Under the pieces are notes generated by a model. It worked only from the letters and a program-made list of their open reading frames with translations. It had not been told where the DNA came from and made no database searches. Positions 46,961-57,560 of a DNA stretch of 64,000 nt are shown here, one piece after another; the first letter of the stretch is position 1; every line of letters starts with the position of its first letter. This DNA is from Megalonaias nervosa (lineage: Eukaryota; Mollusca; Bivalvia; Unionida; Unionidae). A program made the position numbers and the translations under genes. The DNA is taken from assembly GCA_016617855.1 (NCBI GenBank), contig JAECUM010093662.1:1-64000 (forward strand), given 5' to 3'.

Positions 46961-47197
46961 AACCTACACTGATATATTTCTTGATCAAATATCTTGAATA
47001 TACATGTATATGCCAAATTTGTAGAATGATGCATGAACCATATTTAATTTAACGCTTTTATACCTATATGCATTGAAATAACATTCACTACGCAGAGTTT
47101 AAATTGATGCACAAAGCAAAATAGAAATAGTAACTATACTACATGTACATTCCTCTTTCTTTACATGTTTAAAACATCAATCACATATAACAACACT

Positions 47198-47330
47198 TCA
47201 TTCAGACAATTTAATTGGGAGCAGTTCCCTTGGAATTTTCATCTCAAAATATTCTGGGCATATGTATTGGTGATGAAACTCTATCAACTTGTGCATTATA
47301 CTATTCCAAAAAGATTTATCAAATCCGATC
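47198..47330 (-). CDS. Candidate terminal exon of a two-exon gene
   Basis: After an acceptor-like 'gtaattcttag' on the minus strand, an open frame reads FDKSFWNSIMHKLIEFHHQY and ICPEYFEMKIPRELLPI to a stop at 47198. The frame fits the phase of the exon at 47943-48109 (which ends on two bases of a codon). The amino-acid pattern looks coding, but the family is uncertain. Intermediate exons may exist in 47331-47942, where I see only microsatellites and short frames. Confidence 0.45.
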
Positions 47331-47526
47331 CTAAGAATTACACAGTCTACTACTGACTAAATCACAAAATCACACCTGGGAACATTCATCGCAGCCATCT
47401 GCAATAATAATAATAATAATAATTAGAAGAATAACAACAGCAAAAATAATCATTAACACATATAACAGTAACTTTTATTACTTACATATGCATGCAATTG
47501 TGACAAAATTACCGGGATTATTTGCG

Positions 47527-47571
<45 letters not shown>

Positions 47572-47942
47572 TCAATAATGAAAGGATAATATAAGCACTG
47601 GAACAATAACAACAATAATAACAATAACAATAATAAATTGCACTTGTAAATTTGAATATCAACGTAATGGTGGGTGTTATGTGGTGCCTTGTTGTTTCAA
47701 ACGGTACAAAACCATACAAGAATGTACAGTTATAAATCAAACACGTCACAGTGACTTCTGGTTTGTATGATTAATGTATACATAAAATATACTGCAGATA
47801 GGAAAAAAAGATCGACATTTCTGTTTTTTACAACACTCTGCATACAGTTGAGTACTGAAAATACAAGATTGAAGAAACGATCGTACTCCAGAAAACATAA
47901 ATACACTAGGTCCCGACATGCATAGTATTTGTTTTGACTCAC
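47331..47942. repeat. Putative intron with (AAT)n and (AAC/AAT)n microsatellites
   Basis: (AAT)n at 47402-47422 and 47525-47570 and mixed (AAC)(AAT) at 47605-47636. Otherwise no gene signal. Confidence 0.5.
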
Positions 47943-48109
47943 CTTTTAAGCAGTATGCTTCTTGTTTCGTTTTTGGGCAGGCCTCGACATTCTAACCATC
48001 GCTGTAACTGAATATTGGAATGCTCATCTATATTCGGATGAACAAATTTAGCGCCTGGTACATCGTTTTCAGTAAGAACAATAATACGGAAAGTATCACT
48101 GGTTGCCAT
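47943..48109 (-). CDS. Candidate first coding exon with SAP-like helix motif
   Basis: From the ATG at 48109 an uninterrupted frame gives TFRIIVLTENDVPGAKFVHP and NIQLQRWLECRGLPKNETRS, ending in 'aaaag' followed by gtgagtc, a strong splice donor. The 'L-RWL-CRGLP-----ILLK' segment resembles the SAP-type helix pair of chromatin/DNA-binding proteins; similar N-termini occur in invertebrate proteins associated with SWIM or YqaJ domains (recollection, unverified). CpG content and GC rise upstream (48110-48560), as at a promoter. It is inside the nested element, so it may be an element gene or captured host exon. Confidence 0.55.
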
Positions 48110-48949
48110 TATGCTGGTTCGCCGTGTCCGAAAATCTATTTTTAGAAACTGATGTCACTGCGTGTGACGTATCAAAGAGGTAAAAAGTACAAGCGCCATT
48201 CTGGAAGTTAATCAGTTTGGAGTTATATAACTTCGAAATCATCCTGGTTCAATTCTTTGTCATATTTAGAACGTTAGCCGTTACTGTATTGTAAAGCGCT
48301 TTATGGCACAAAAAGCAAAATGCTGGTCCTGGCGTTCAGTTTTCATACAGATTGACCAATTACGTTCCCATCGACTTTGCATTAAAGCTATTCTCATCGC
48401 CGCAAACTCGTATCCCGCTCGAAAATTCGAATCGCCATGATTAGCAAGCATGCTCATTCCGATCAGTTTATGTTACGCGATGAATCATTGGGCAAATACA
48501 AACTTTTGACCAATCAAAAAGCTCTTTACAGCGATCATCTGTTACATAATATACGGAACAAATACTTATTAGAAAGCTCGTTGCGGAATGGCACCGGATA
48601 GAGCATTATTTAAAAAAAAAAAAAAAAACACAAAAAAACTACAAAAAATCAGTTTTGGAGACGATATTAAAAAAGTGTCAATATCGAGGAAAATTAGATT
48701 CAGGTCAGGAGAAAAGCGAAATTCTGCTTTAAAACGGAAAATAAGAAAACAATCTTGTTTGAGGGCAGTTAAATCCAATTGAAGTTAAACAAAAATACAA
48801 CAACAAAATTTGATAAAGAAACATAACAAGGAAAGATGTGGAAAAAAAGCTATTGTTCCCAAAATGAACAATAAAATTATAGCTATCAGAAACAGGAAAT
48901 ATAAATGTTGCTGAAAATCACTGAAATTGTACAAGAAGCAAAAAATAAA
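48110..48949. other. Upstream region of the SAP-like exon; A-run at 48611
   Basis: The region 48110-48560 is relatively CpG-rich and could contain the promoter for the minus-strand gene. The A-run (48611-48629) is followed by low-complexity sequence. No other gene. Confidence 0.35.
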
Positions 48950-49603
48950 TTTTATTATATCTTATTGATATTTTTTTATTGAAATGTCAGTGATATTACA
49001 ATCAGAAAATATCACTATTTTTGGCAATTTTCAATAACAAATTCTCGTTGATATTTTCAGGAATATTGGTAAAATCTCCTAATATACCATAATTTTAGTG
49101 AAAAGAGGACATTTGAGTGAAGTCACAAAATTTTCACTGTGATTTTGCTGAAATTTCATTCACATTTTCACTAGGGTATGATTTTTGTCGAGCATATTTA
49201 TTAGGAAACAAAAAAACTTATTTTTCAGAGTAAACATCAGATCAAGTCCAAACTCCACCTTGTACCAAATTTTCTAAGTCAAAAGATTCATCTATGCTTG
49301 TAGTTCTTTTCATGAAGTTCAAAATTACACCTAACAATTCTGCTAAAATCAGTCAAAGTCCAAAATCCATCTTAAAGTAGGAAAATGAACTGGACAATCA
49401 AAACATTTCCATCTAATAGTTATCCTTTAGTTTAGGAGAAATATGAGAAATAGTACGCTTAACGATTAGTTGGATTCTGTCTGTCACCTTAGCCGTATTC
49501 CCAGATCGCCTAAAGTCTGTCTGAAATTCGGGGATTTTAGGTGGAATACACCCTGAATCCACCTAAAATCCAGGCAGAATCTGCCTAAAAATTTTCATAC
49601 AGG
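48950..49603 (-). repeat. Right terminal inverted repeat of nested element
   Basis: The outer 110 bp (49490-49603) has ccacctaaaatccaggcag-type motifs, the inverse of the left repeat's aggcggattt motifs. Inward at 49060-49170 are 'cactaaaattt'-like motifs in inverse orientation. Similarity to the left end is by motif content rather than base-by-base, as expected for degenerate subterminal arrays. Confidence 0.6.
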
Positions 49604-49634
49604 TGAGCCAGAAACACCCTTTTTATTTACTACT
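49604..49634 (-). repeat. Outer tip of the Polinton right terminal repeat
   Basis: Reads tgagccagaaacacccttt then ttatttactact, the inverse of 29175-29206 with two small differences. Separated from the rest of the right terminal repeat by the nested element. Confidence 0.8.
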
Positions 49635-49730
49635 ATCTTTATGCTGCAATGCTTTATTTCATATTTGTTAAAATTCTGTTCTGAGATTTTTGCAAAGTTA
49701 CAACTGAAAAGGTTGCTTCCTTGCTCTTGG
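49635..49730. repeat. Family A repeat, right part of Polinton target site
   Basis: Continues the host repeat interrupted at 29174, starting with the duplicated ATCTT and containing 'tgttaaaattctgttctgag'. Confidence 0.75.
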
Positions 49731-49750
49731 ATAGTTCATGATCATCTTTA

Positions 49751-50012
49751 GAGTTTGAAATTTTCGACAATATCACACTGCCTTCATCAGCAACTAATGT
49801 TAATCATGTGACTATGTTGGCCTCTGCTATCGTATTTCAATTGCCTCTTTTTAAATATGACAGTGGAGGCCAACTCTAAACAGGGATGAGTGGCTTGAAT
49901 TACCACCCATTTACACCAGTCTCCTCATTTCATGTGTCCATTATAAGTCATGTTATCAATATTAGTCACTGATGAAGGCAGTGTAATACATGTATTGCCA
50001 AAAATTTTGAAC
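49751..50012. mobile_element. Foldback element with ~62-bp inverted arms
   Basis: The arm 49751-49812 (tttgaaattttcgacaat, cactgccttcatcag) is the inverse of 49947-50012 (ctgatgaaggcagtg, ttgccaaaaattttgaac). The spacer of ~135 bp has no gene. Each arm contains CTGATGA followed by a 7-bp hairpin; in the left arm this is followed by GAAA. Confidence 0.65.
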
Positions 50013-50039
50013 TGAGCATGGGAAATTACTAATGATCTT

Positions 50040-50290
50040 TTACAAAGTTGTTCTATTTTTGGAAACAGCAGCTATATTTGATCACATATTAACTTCACTG
50101 GTATAATGTGAAAGGCCTTCATTCAATGATGCTCTCTGCCGAGTCTGGTTGAAATTGATCCAGTGCTTTTTGAGATGTTGATATACTGATTGTTGATGTA
50201 CACCCTGATTTACAATAGATGACTAAATACAGACACAGGTCCAAATAATAAGTTCATTTTGGTCAGGTGAGCTAAAAATCAAAAGTCTGC
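50040..50290. repeat. Family A repeat copy
   Basis: Contains 'tttggaaacagcagctatat', 'aaaggccttcattcaatgat' and 'ctctgccgagtctggttgaa', followed by 'ggtcaggtgagctaaaaatc'. Confidence 0.65.
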
Positions 50291-50770
50291 TTTCCATGCA
50301 TTGTATATTTTGCTTAGAATTACCCATTTCACACTCCAGTATGTGTGTTCATGTTGCATTTGTTAGGAATCTGAAACATGATCTGGTTATTTGTGTGATT
50401 TTGCATTTTTAATCATGACATATACATTTTAATAGGAACTTTTATTGACCATTTGAGGTGAACTAATTTGCTCTAGTTCATGTAATGGATTACGTGACTG
50501 AACTTGCTTTCATAAGAAATTAGCACTTTTAAAATTTAGTTTATAGTGGTGATGTATATAGGGTACATATTTTATATGAAATCTTTTAATTTTTATAATT
50601 ACTTCATAAATTTCATTCCAAATAAGCAGACAAATGTTTAAGATTTTATTTATCACATAATATAAGAAATACTGAGTTTATTTAAAGACACCAAAGAATC
50701 ATTTAGTAAAATGACTGAACATTATTGCATTCCTCAGTTATTTGACCTTTACCTTACAAGGCATCATGAT
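50291..50770. other. Intergenic, nothing identified
   Basis: No repeat unit, motif or coding frame that I can support. Confidence 0.4.
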
Positions 50771-50774
50771 GTCA

Positions 50775-51180
50775 TGTAGTTGGTTTGTTTGGTGTTTTAT
50801 TGCACAGAACTCAAGTAGGCTGTATTATTTAGTGCCCTCAGACACCTGAAGTGGCTTGACCAAGAATACGAAATGGTAGCCAGTCCACACACAAGTGACT
50901 TTTCCAAAAGCACACAATTGTAGTTACTCCACAGGCAAAATTGACTTGTCTTTGTGCACACCATGGTAGCCAATTCACAGGCACATTAAGTGACTTCTCC
51001 ATGGGCACACCATGATAGGCAGTCCACAGGAACATGAAGTTATTTGTCCAAGGGCACACCATGATAGCCAATCCACAGGCAAATGAAGTGGCTTCTCCAA
51101 GGCATACTATGGTAGCCAATCCATGTTGATTCAAACTTGAAAGTCTGCAATGCTAACCACTGAGCCATCAAGCTTCTGGT
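50775..51180 (-). mobile_element. SINE with internally expanded body
   Basis: On the minus strand, the head near 51170 has 'tggctcagtggttagcattg' (A-box-like) and 'tttgaatcaac' (B-box position), and the tail near 50785 contains 'gtgcaataaaacacc'. Between them a ~55-bp body segment (accatgatagccaatccaca + ggcaaatgaagtgacttctc) is repeated five to six times, so part of the SINE has become a minisatellite. Confidence 0.65.
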
Positions 51181-51211
51181 CATATTGAACATCATGAAAT
51201 ATTATTGTATG

Positions 51212-51514
51212 CAGTGGCATCACTAGGGTTGGTGTCACCTAGTGTGGTAACTCATGGTGTCCCTCAATTGACATCCTTCCTGCACAAAAATTCAAAAACT
51301 CATGGTGTCACCTCCATGGATCCCCATTCCTGCACAAAAATTCAAAAATTTTATAGACAGTCATGTGCGGTAACTCATGCATGTGTCACCCCCATGGACC
51401 TCCTTCTTGCACAAAAATTCAAAAATTTTATAGACAGTCATTTTGGTGTCATCCCCTCTGATGGTGTCACCCGGTGCGATCCGCAACCCCCGCAACCCCC
51501 TAGTGATGCCACTG
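51212..51514. mobile_element. Non-autonomous hAT-type element (303 bp)
   Basis: Ends cagtggcatcactaggg and ccctagtgatgccactg are perfect 17-bp inverted repeats. A perfect 8-bp duplication attgtatg flanks it (51204-51211, 51515-51522). The interior is a tandem of 'ttcctgcacaaaaattcaaa' segments. Plus-strand open frame over it is incidental. Confidence 0.93.
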
Positions 51515-51689
51515 ATTGTATGTAGAAATATCAATATGGATATATTTATCTAAATAAGACAGCAGTCATGTGATGAAGAGAAAATTAATATTATCATGGC
51601 TTATTGCTAGAAATAAAACATGCATAACAAGCCAATATACAAGAGTCTCTGTTCTAGAAAAAGAGATAAGATTTTCAAGATCGCTGTTT

Positions 51690-52150
51690 TTGGGGATCAA
51701 TTAGAACATGATATGAGGTCTTCTGGTGAAAACCCGATGTCGATATTGACCATTCATTTTGGGAATAGAAGCATAAAAAATATCAGCAACATTTTCACTA
51801 AGGGCAAACAAGACATCAAGAGAAAGCATTTGGTGAGACCCAATATCAATATGACTTTCTATTCAAGTGGAGTAATGATAAGATTTTCAACATGGCTGAA
51901 ATGGTGGTCATATTGCATGTTACATCAGCACCATTTTCATCTTGGACCAACTAGACATCACAAGTCTTCCAGTGAAAACCCTCATGTTGATATGATATTC
52001 CAGTCAAGAGTAGATGCAGCAAAATTGTCAAGTGTCAGCCAAGGTGGCTACACTGGATGCCAGATTGAACCCATTTTCATTTCAGGACCAGCTAGATATC
52101 ATAAGAAGTATTTTAATGAAAACTTCATATTGATATGACCATTAGTTCAG
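51690..52150. repeat. Family B repeat copies
   Basis: Repeats the text of 9290-10250 ('caccattttcat-tggacc', 'aactagacatca', 'gtgaaaacc'). The plus-strand frame of 172 codons (51620-52138) is over this repeat and shows no domain. Confidence 0.65.
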
Positions 52151-52204
52151 GAACTTGTTATTGTAAAAAATCCATGATCATTGTCTCACTTTGAAGAGAT
52201 GCTG

Positions 52205-52395
52205 TTCTCCTATCATTGTATGTGTAATGCTACCTTAAAATCATGGAAAGCACACCGTCATAGTATGTGTAATGCTACCTTAAAATCATAGAAAGCACTG
52301 TCATAGAATGTGTAATGCTACCTAAAAATCATAGAAAGCACACTGTCATAGAATGTATAATGCTACCTTAAATGATAGAAAGCACAGTATCAGAA
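52205..52395. repeat. Tandem array, ~44-bp unit, 4 copies
   Basis: Copies of 'tcatagtatgtgtaatgcta' + 'ccttaaaatcatagaaagcac'. Confidence 0.85.
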
Positions 52396-52479
52396 CCTTT
52401 GCACCTGAACCATTCCCCGCAACATGTACCTGAATTTGTGTTACTTTAGAATACTGTTCACCTGATTTGTCTTATTTTA

Positions 52480-52735
52480 GTATACTTTTTTAGCTGATAT
52501 ATTCATTTATGGTATACTATACAATTGATTTTGTCTTATTTGGTGCAATGTGTACTTGATTTACTCCATTTTATTTTGGTGCAATGTGCACTTGATTTGT
52601 TCTATTTTGGTATACAATGTATTTTTTGTCTATTTTGGTGCAATGTGCACTTGATTTGCTCCGTTTTATTCTGGTACAAGGTGCACTTGATTTGCTCCAT
52701 TTTGGTACTCTTTGAACTTGAGTGAAAGTGACTGA
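52480..52735. repeat. Diverged tandem array, ~45-bp unit
   Basis: Units of the form 'ttttggtgcaatgtgcactt' + 'gatttgctccattttatt', five to six copies. Confidence 0.75.
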
Positions 52736-52763
52736 CACTAAATATATTGTTTCATTATTTGAG

Positions 52764-53086
52764 TGTGTATATGTGTGATTTGGATTTTTAATGTAACTTT
52801 AACAATTTTTCAGTCATATTGCTACGATGTCTGCAGTGTGGCTGTTTATAGTTATGTCTAGTATGGGGGCATCATGCCGCAGACATGTAGCATGATGTCC
52901 CACCCAGTCACATTATTCTGACACCAGGCCAACCAGTCCTAACACTAACCTCTTAATGCTGAGCACCAAGCAAGGCAGCTGTTAGTACCACATTTATAAG
53001 TCTTTGGTGTGACTTGGCCGGGGATCGAATCCACGACCTCCTGCATCTGAGGCAGATGCTCTAACCACTAGGCCACTGAAGCGGTC
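52764..53086 (-). mobile_element. tRNA-derived SINE, full length with target duplication
   Basis: The minus-strand head from 53086: gaccgcttcagtggcctag, tggttagagcatc (A box), ggattcgatccccgg (B box), then body and tail 'aaatccaaatcacac'. A perfect 13-bp duplication ttcattatttgag flanks it (52751-52763, 53087-53099). The head is the best-preserved tRNA-like sequence in the window but is part of the SINE. Confidence 0.93.
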
Positions 53087-53099
53087 TTCATTATTTGAG

Positions 53100-53480
53100 A
53101 ATTAACACTTACATCACAGAATATTTGTATGCTGTGAATACTACCACAAGTTGCAAAGATATCTCCTATCACACTGTAATATAAATATTACCATAAGATG
53201 TTGCAATAAGATCTCCTGTCATATTGTAATATAACTATTAACAGCAAAACAAGTTGTAAAGATTGTGATATGAATATTGCCATAACATGTTGCAAATAAA
53301 TATCATATCACATTGTAATATAAAAATTATATAACATGTAGCAAACATATCTCCTGTCACATTGCAATATAAATACCCCCACAAAATGTTGCAAATATGT
53401 TTCATATCACATGGTAATATAAAAATATTTACCACCTTACTGTGTTGTGAAGATATCTCCTGTCAAAATGCAATATGACA
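53100..53480. repeat. Diverged tandem array, ~60-bp unit
   Basis: Units with 'tgttgcaaatatatctcctg' and 'tcacattgtaatataaatat', about six copies. Confidence 0.75.
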
Positions 53481-53859
53481 CTTGTAATTGTTACATAACA
53501 AATTGATTTGATAATTCAAAGTGTTTGCTGATCTGTGAGATGTGAAATCTCACTTATGTTTCTTAAACAATTCATGCATGAAACTTGTTGAATAACACAA
53601 TATGCCACTCATGCAAGCAGCTCATGGCTTATAACATTTATTCAACTCAGTCAGTAAATTTAACATCTAATGAGCACCGATGCATTATGCAAGATCATCT
53701 GTTTCTTCCTGTCAAGCACATGTATTAAATAAAACCCTGAACACACTGAAATCGATAGAAAGGTCTAAACAGAATTTCAAACCAGGTGTGTTATATGCAA
53801 ACTATAATGTATTTTAAAATATAAAACAATAAAAAAGGACTACACTTGAGTAATAAGGG

Positions 53860-53972
<113 letters not shown>

Positions 53973-54239
53973 AAAAAGTAATCTAAGATGGGATTTTTAA
54001 AGAGTATATCATAAAAACCTGGTCTCTGTTCAAAAGGAATGAGTGCCCATATCTTCATGTCTTTATGCAAGGCATTATTACTTTAAACATAAATTTTCTT
54101 ATACAACCAGACCTGGATCCCATTAATCAGTGAATAAAATGTGTAAATTTGTGGCTACAAGCACTGGAATTTCTCAGGTTGGTTTTAATAGTTTGTTTTC
54201 CATTTGCGCACAGTATTTATTACTGAATTATGTGCAGCC

Positions 54240-54780
54240 AACTGTAAGAGCTTCAACCCATTATTGCCATCACCTAATGTTCTGGCATATCAAGGTTAAT
54301 GCTTTTTCCTTGAAATCAGAACCCATTAATGCCTTCACCATATGTTCTGTCATATCAAGGTCAATGCTTTTTCTGTGAAGTCAGAACCCATTATTGCCAT
54401 CGCCTAATGTTCTTTCATATCAAGGTCAATGCTTTTTCTTTGAAATCAAAACCCATTATTGTCATCACCTTATGTTCTGGCATATCAAGGTCAATGCTTT
54501 TTCTTTGAAATCAGAACCCATTATTAAAATCACCAAATGTTCTGGCATATCAAAGTCAATGCTTTTTCTGTGAAGTCAGAACCCATTATTGCCACCACCT
54601 AATGTTCTTTCATACCAAGGTCAATGCTTTTTATTTGAAATCAGAACCCATTATTGCCATCACCTAATTTTCTTTCATATCAGGGTCAATACTTTTTCTG
54701 TGAAGTCAGAACTCATTATTGGCACCACCAAATGTTCTGGCATATCAAAGTCAATGCTTTTTCTGTGAAATCAGAAAAGA
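54240..54780. repeat. 65-bp tandem array, ~8 copies
   Basis: Unit 'aacccattattgccatcacc' + 'taatgttctggcatatcaag' + 'gtcaatgctttttctttgaa'. Copies alternate 'ctggcat' and 'ctttcat' variants, suggesting a dimeric higher-order unit. Confidence 0.9.
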
Positions 54781-55985
54781 AATATCATAGACACTGGTCT
54801 GCAAGTGCCTTATGCAATGGCATATCTGGGTTAATACTGTTTGCTGCTGGGCACAGGCAACTGTCTTCTCCCACAGTCCCTCGTGTTAAGCCCAGGGCTC
54901 CACTTTTTAATTATTTCTCAAGTCAGGGATCAACACTGCACTAATCTTTCTGAAATAGGAACTTGCTAAAATTACATGAAAATAGGGGCTGGGTTTATGG
55001 TCAAGTATGGTGCTTATCAGTGAATAATTACAGCATTCAGGGCAAGCAATATTTACCCTGCAATACAGCATGCCCTATTTCTCAATTTGATAAACTAATT
55101 TACATAATTATACTGTATTAAGTGCTTTATATCTGCAGTGCTAAACTGAAGTGGTTTTCTCCAAATGGACATGGGAAGGTGGGATGTGTGAATATTACAT
55201 GGACTGGCTGAAAGTTTACCAAGCTTTTTATAAATCTGTACTTTAATACTGTATTTGTCCAATGATGAGCTCAAGCTTAGTGATAAACCCACCCCCATTT
55301 TAACAAATTTGGCAAACATTTACTAAGGATATTTTTGTCTAATAATAAGCAAATACACCATTTTCTTACAAATTTATCAGGCTGCTTCTCCCCCGTCCCC
55401 ACCCCTGGAATCTTATCGTGGAAAAAATGGTACCTGTGTTTCATTTTGGTTCTGTTTGTAATTGTTGCCAGTATCACAAATATTGAAAACTCTGGTCAAA
55501 GATAGATACAATGGAGTAAATAAGGCATTGTGTGGAAAACTATTCAAACTGTAATATGATGCATGCATGTTACGTGACTGACAAAATAAATTTAAAACAG
55601 AAATCTAAACATTCGGTCTCACTATTTGCTAAAACAGGATATATAAAATCACTGCCATATGGGGGTTGAAAAAGCAGCATCTCATGCATTTCATGTATCT
55701 AGTATAGCTATCCCCAAAGTCCTATACCTGTACCTGCATTTCACAAAGTAGCTTAATAATTTGGTTTAAGCTTAGACTACTGTTATCAGAAGATATATAT
55801 ACATGCCTCTTCACACCTGGTGAAACCAACCATGACAAAAGCCCTTTGGTATGGAAATCAATTTACTTACATTAAATGAAATACAAGTAGAAAAAAAGAA
55901 GTAAACTGAATCCACACAAAGTCTATGCAAGCAATAAATGTAAACTGATTTTCAGTTAATAAATGGACATTTTAATTGGCAAAGC
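54781..55985. other. Intergenic, no gene seen
   Basis: A degraded hairpin-family copy at 54790-54840 ('tatgcaatggcatatctggg'). Otherwise unremarkable. Confidence 0.4.
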
Positions 55986-55989
55986 AATA

Positions 55990-56180
55990 AATAGTAAAAT
56001 CTGCCTTAGTGGACACGTCCATATAATAGACACCTGCTCATAAAGGAAAATGTGTATGTTTCACCTTTTTGTTAATTTTCATATCAGTTTTTATGTCTGT
56101 ACATAAAGGACACCTCCCATACAAAAATGATCTTTGTACTCCACTGAGTGTCCTTTATAAACAGGTATCACTGTGAAATG
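55990..56180. mobile_element. MITE-like element with inverted 'cctgtntataaaggacac' ends
   Basis: The left end has 'atctgccttagtggacac' and 'gctcataaagga'; the right end has 'gtcctttataaacaggta' + 'tcactgtg', roughly inverse. Related pieces lie at 22239-22290 and 59225-59285. The target duplication is not clear. Confidence 0.5.
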
Positions 56181-56779
56181 GTCCTGTCCCTGCCATCCTG
56201 GTAACATTATCACATTATCATATGGCTGGGACAGAAGATAGGCAGGCATTTGTCTGATGTACACACTGTAAGGGAAACAGGTGGGTGGGATGGAGAATTT
56301 GAAAACAAGGTATTGTGATGTAACTGCATGATATTTGTGCAGCTCATCCTCAATATTGTCCTACCTCATGAAGTTAATAGACCCTTCTAGCATCAAACAC
56401 TAGAGCAACTGCAAATGGCTTGCCATTACAAATTCCCAAGCCTTTTACTGTACATGCATGCACCCACCCACCCCTAGCCCCCACTCCCTCACATCACCTC
56501 CACTACTCTGACCTTGAGTCATAATCCATCACCTTCCAGCTAACACTCCATACATAAGTTTGGAATTAGATAATATTTGAAAATGCAATTGTCACTGAAA
56601 GTTGAGTACATTCAGCCTTTGATCTAACCCAGGAACCTAAGGGAAAGAATCCAAGGATGAAGCACCTCTTGCAAATGGTTACTACAGTCTCAACATAACT
56701 ACAACGCTATAATGCTTTACCGAGCTACCACATCTCCTAAACATTAATGTCAGTAATGAAGATTCTGTGTCTGTGGCTG

Positions 56780-57560
56780 CTGATAAGTAATATGTAGGTC
56801 CCACCATCTACAAACTGGTAGTGTGTTATATTCAGAATCACATCATAATCAAGGGTGTCATGGACAACCCTATGAAGGTCTTCCCATTTACCAATCAGTA
56901 GCATGCTACATCTGGAATTGCATTTTAATGAAGGGTGTTATAATAAAGGAGATGTGTATGTAGATGTCCCTCCATCAACCAACCACTAGCATCCATCATC
57001 TGGAATTGCATTATAATGAAGGGTGTTATAATGAGGGAGAGCTATATTTAGGTCTATCCATCTTCCAACCATTAGCATGCTACATCTGGGAGTTAAACCA
57101 TAATTGGGTGTTATAAATGGGGAGAAATGTATATAGGTCTATCTCTCTACCAACCACTAGCATGCTATATCTGGGAATTATATTATAATTAGGTGTTATA
57201 ATGAAGGAGAGCTATATGTAGGTCTCTCCATCTACCAACCATTAGCATTCTACACCTGGAATTGTATTATAATAAAGGTTATGATAATGACAGAGAACTG
57301 CATGAAGGTGTCTCTATCTACCAACCACTAGCATTCTATATTTGGAATTCTGTTGTAATGAAGGGTATTTGAGAAAGCTCAATGTAGGTCACTCTTTCTA
57401 TGAACTGGTTGCATGCTACATTTGGATTTACAATATAATTAAGAGTGCTTATAATAATGTAGTGGACTTGTATGTAGGTCTCTGTCTTACTGCTAGCATA
57501 CTTACATTATAGTTAAGGGTGTCATAATGAGAGAGAGAGCTGTACGAAAGTTGCATCATC
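56780..57560. repeat. Diverged tandem array, ~90-110-bp unit
   Basis: Seven to eight copies share 'taccaaccactagcatgcta', 'atctggaattgcattataat', 'gaagggtgttataatgaagg' and 'agctatatgtaggtct'. Confidence 0.8.

Larger units (their letters stand above)
43636..49603. mobile_element. Unidentified ~6-kb TIR element nested in the Polinton terminus
   Basis: Ends are inverted: left CCCGTACGAAATTTTCCAGG, right (reverse complement) CCTGTATGAAAATTTTTAGG. The Polinton right terminal repeat is cleanly split between 43635 and 49604, and TG occurs on both sides (43634-43635, 49604-49605), a possible 2-bp target duplication. The interior codes for two virion-like genes and one spliced-looking gene, all minus strand. 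I see no transposase, integrase or polymerase, so it may be non-autonomous or use another element's enzymes. The superfamily is unknown. Confidence 0.75.
29175..49634. mobile_element. Polinton/Maverick-type endogenous viral element (decayed, with nested insertion)
   Basis: The left terminus reads AGTAGTAAATAAAAAGG and the right terminus is its inverted copy (CC-TTTTTATTTACTACT). Both are followed by the matching 'ggttctggctca'. ATCTT is directly repeated outside both ends (29170-29174 and 49635-49639), and the host repeat is continuous across the junction. Inside lie remnants of DNA polymerase B, integrase, adenain-like protease, major and minor capsid proteins and packaging ATPase, the diagnostic Polinton set. 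Without the nested element (43636-49603) the length is ~14.5 kb, near the usual 15-20 kb. Polintons usually make 6-bp duplications and here only 5 bases match. Genes are broken by stops and frameshifts. Confidence 0.9.

Noticed and set aside
47453..47749. 98-codon minus-strand Leu-rich frame
   Set aside because: Its Leu-rich core comes from an (AAT)n microsatellite in the putative intron.
29175..49634. Interpreting the whole 20.5 kb as one intact Polinton with all ORFs in a single genome
   Set aside because: The right terminal repeat is physically split and the inserted piece has its own inverted ends, so nesting explains the data better.
51620..52138. 172-codon plus-strand frame as a gene
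   Set aside because: Overlies family B dispersed repeats also found at 9290-10250; no domain.
53000..53090. Possible tRNA gene (A and B boxes present)
   Set aside because: It is the head of a SINE with 13-bp target duplication and no good cloverleaf or 3' end.
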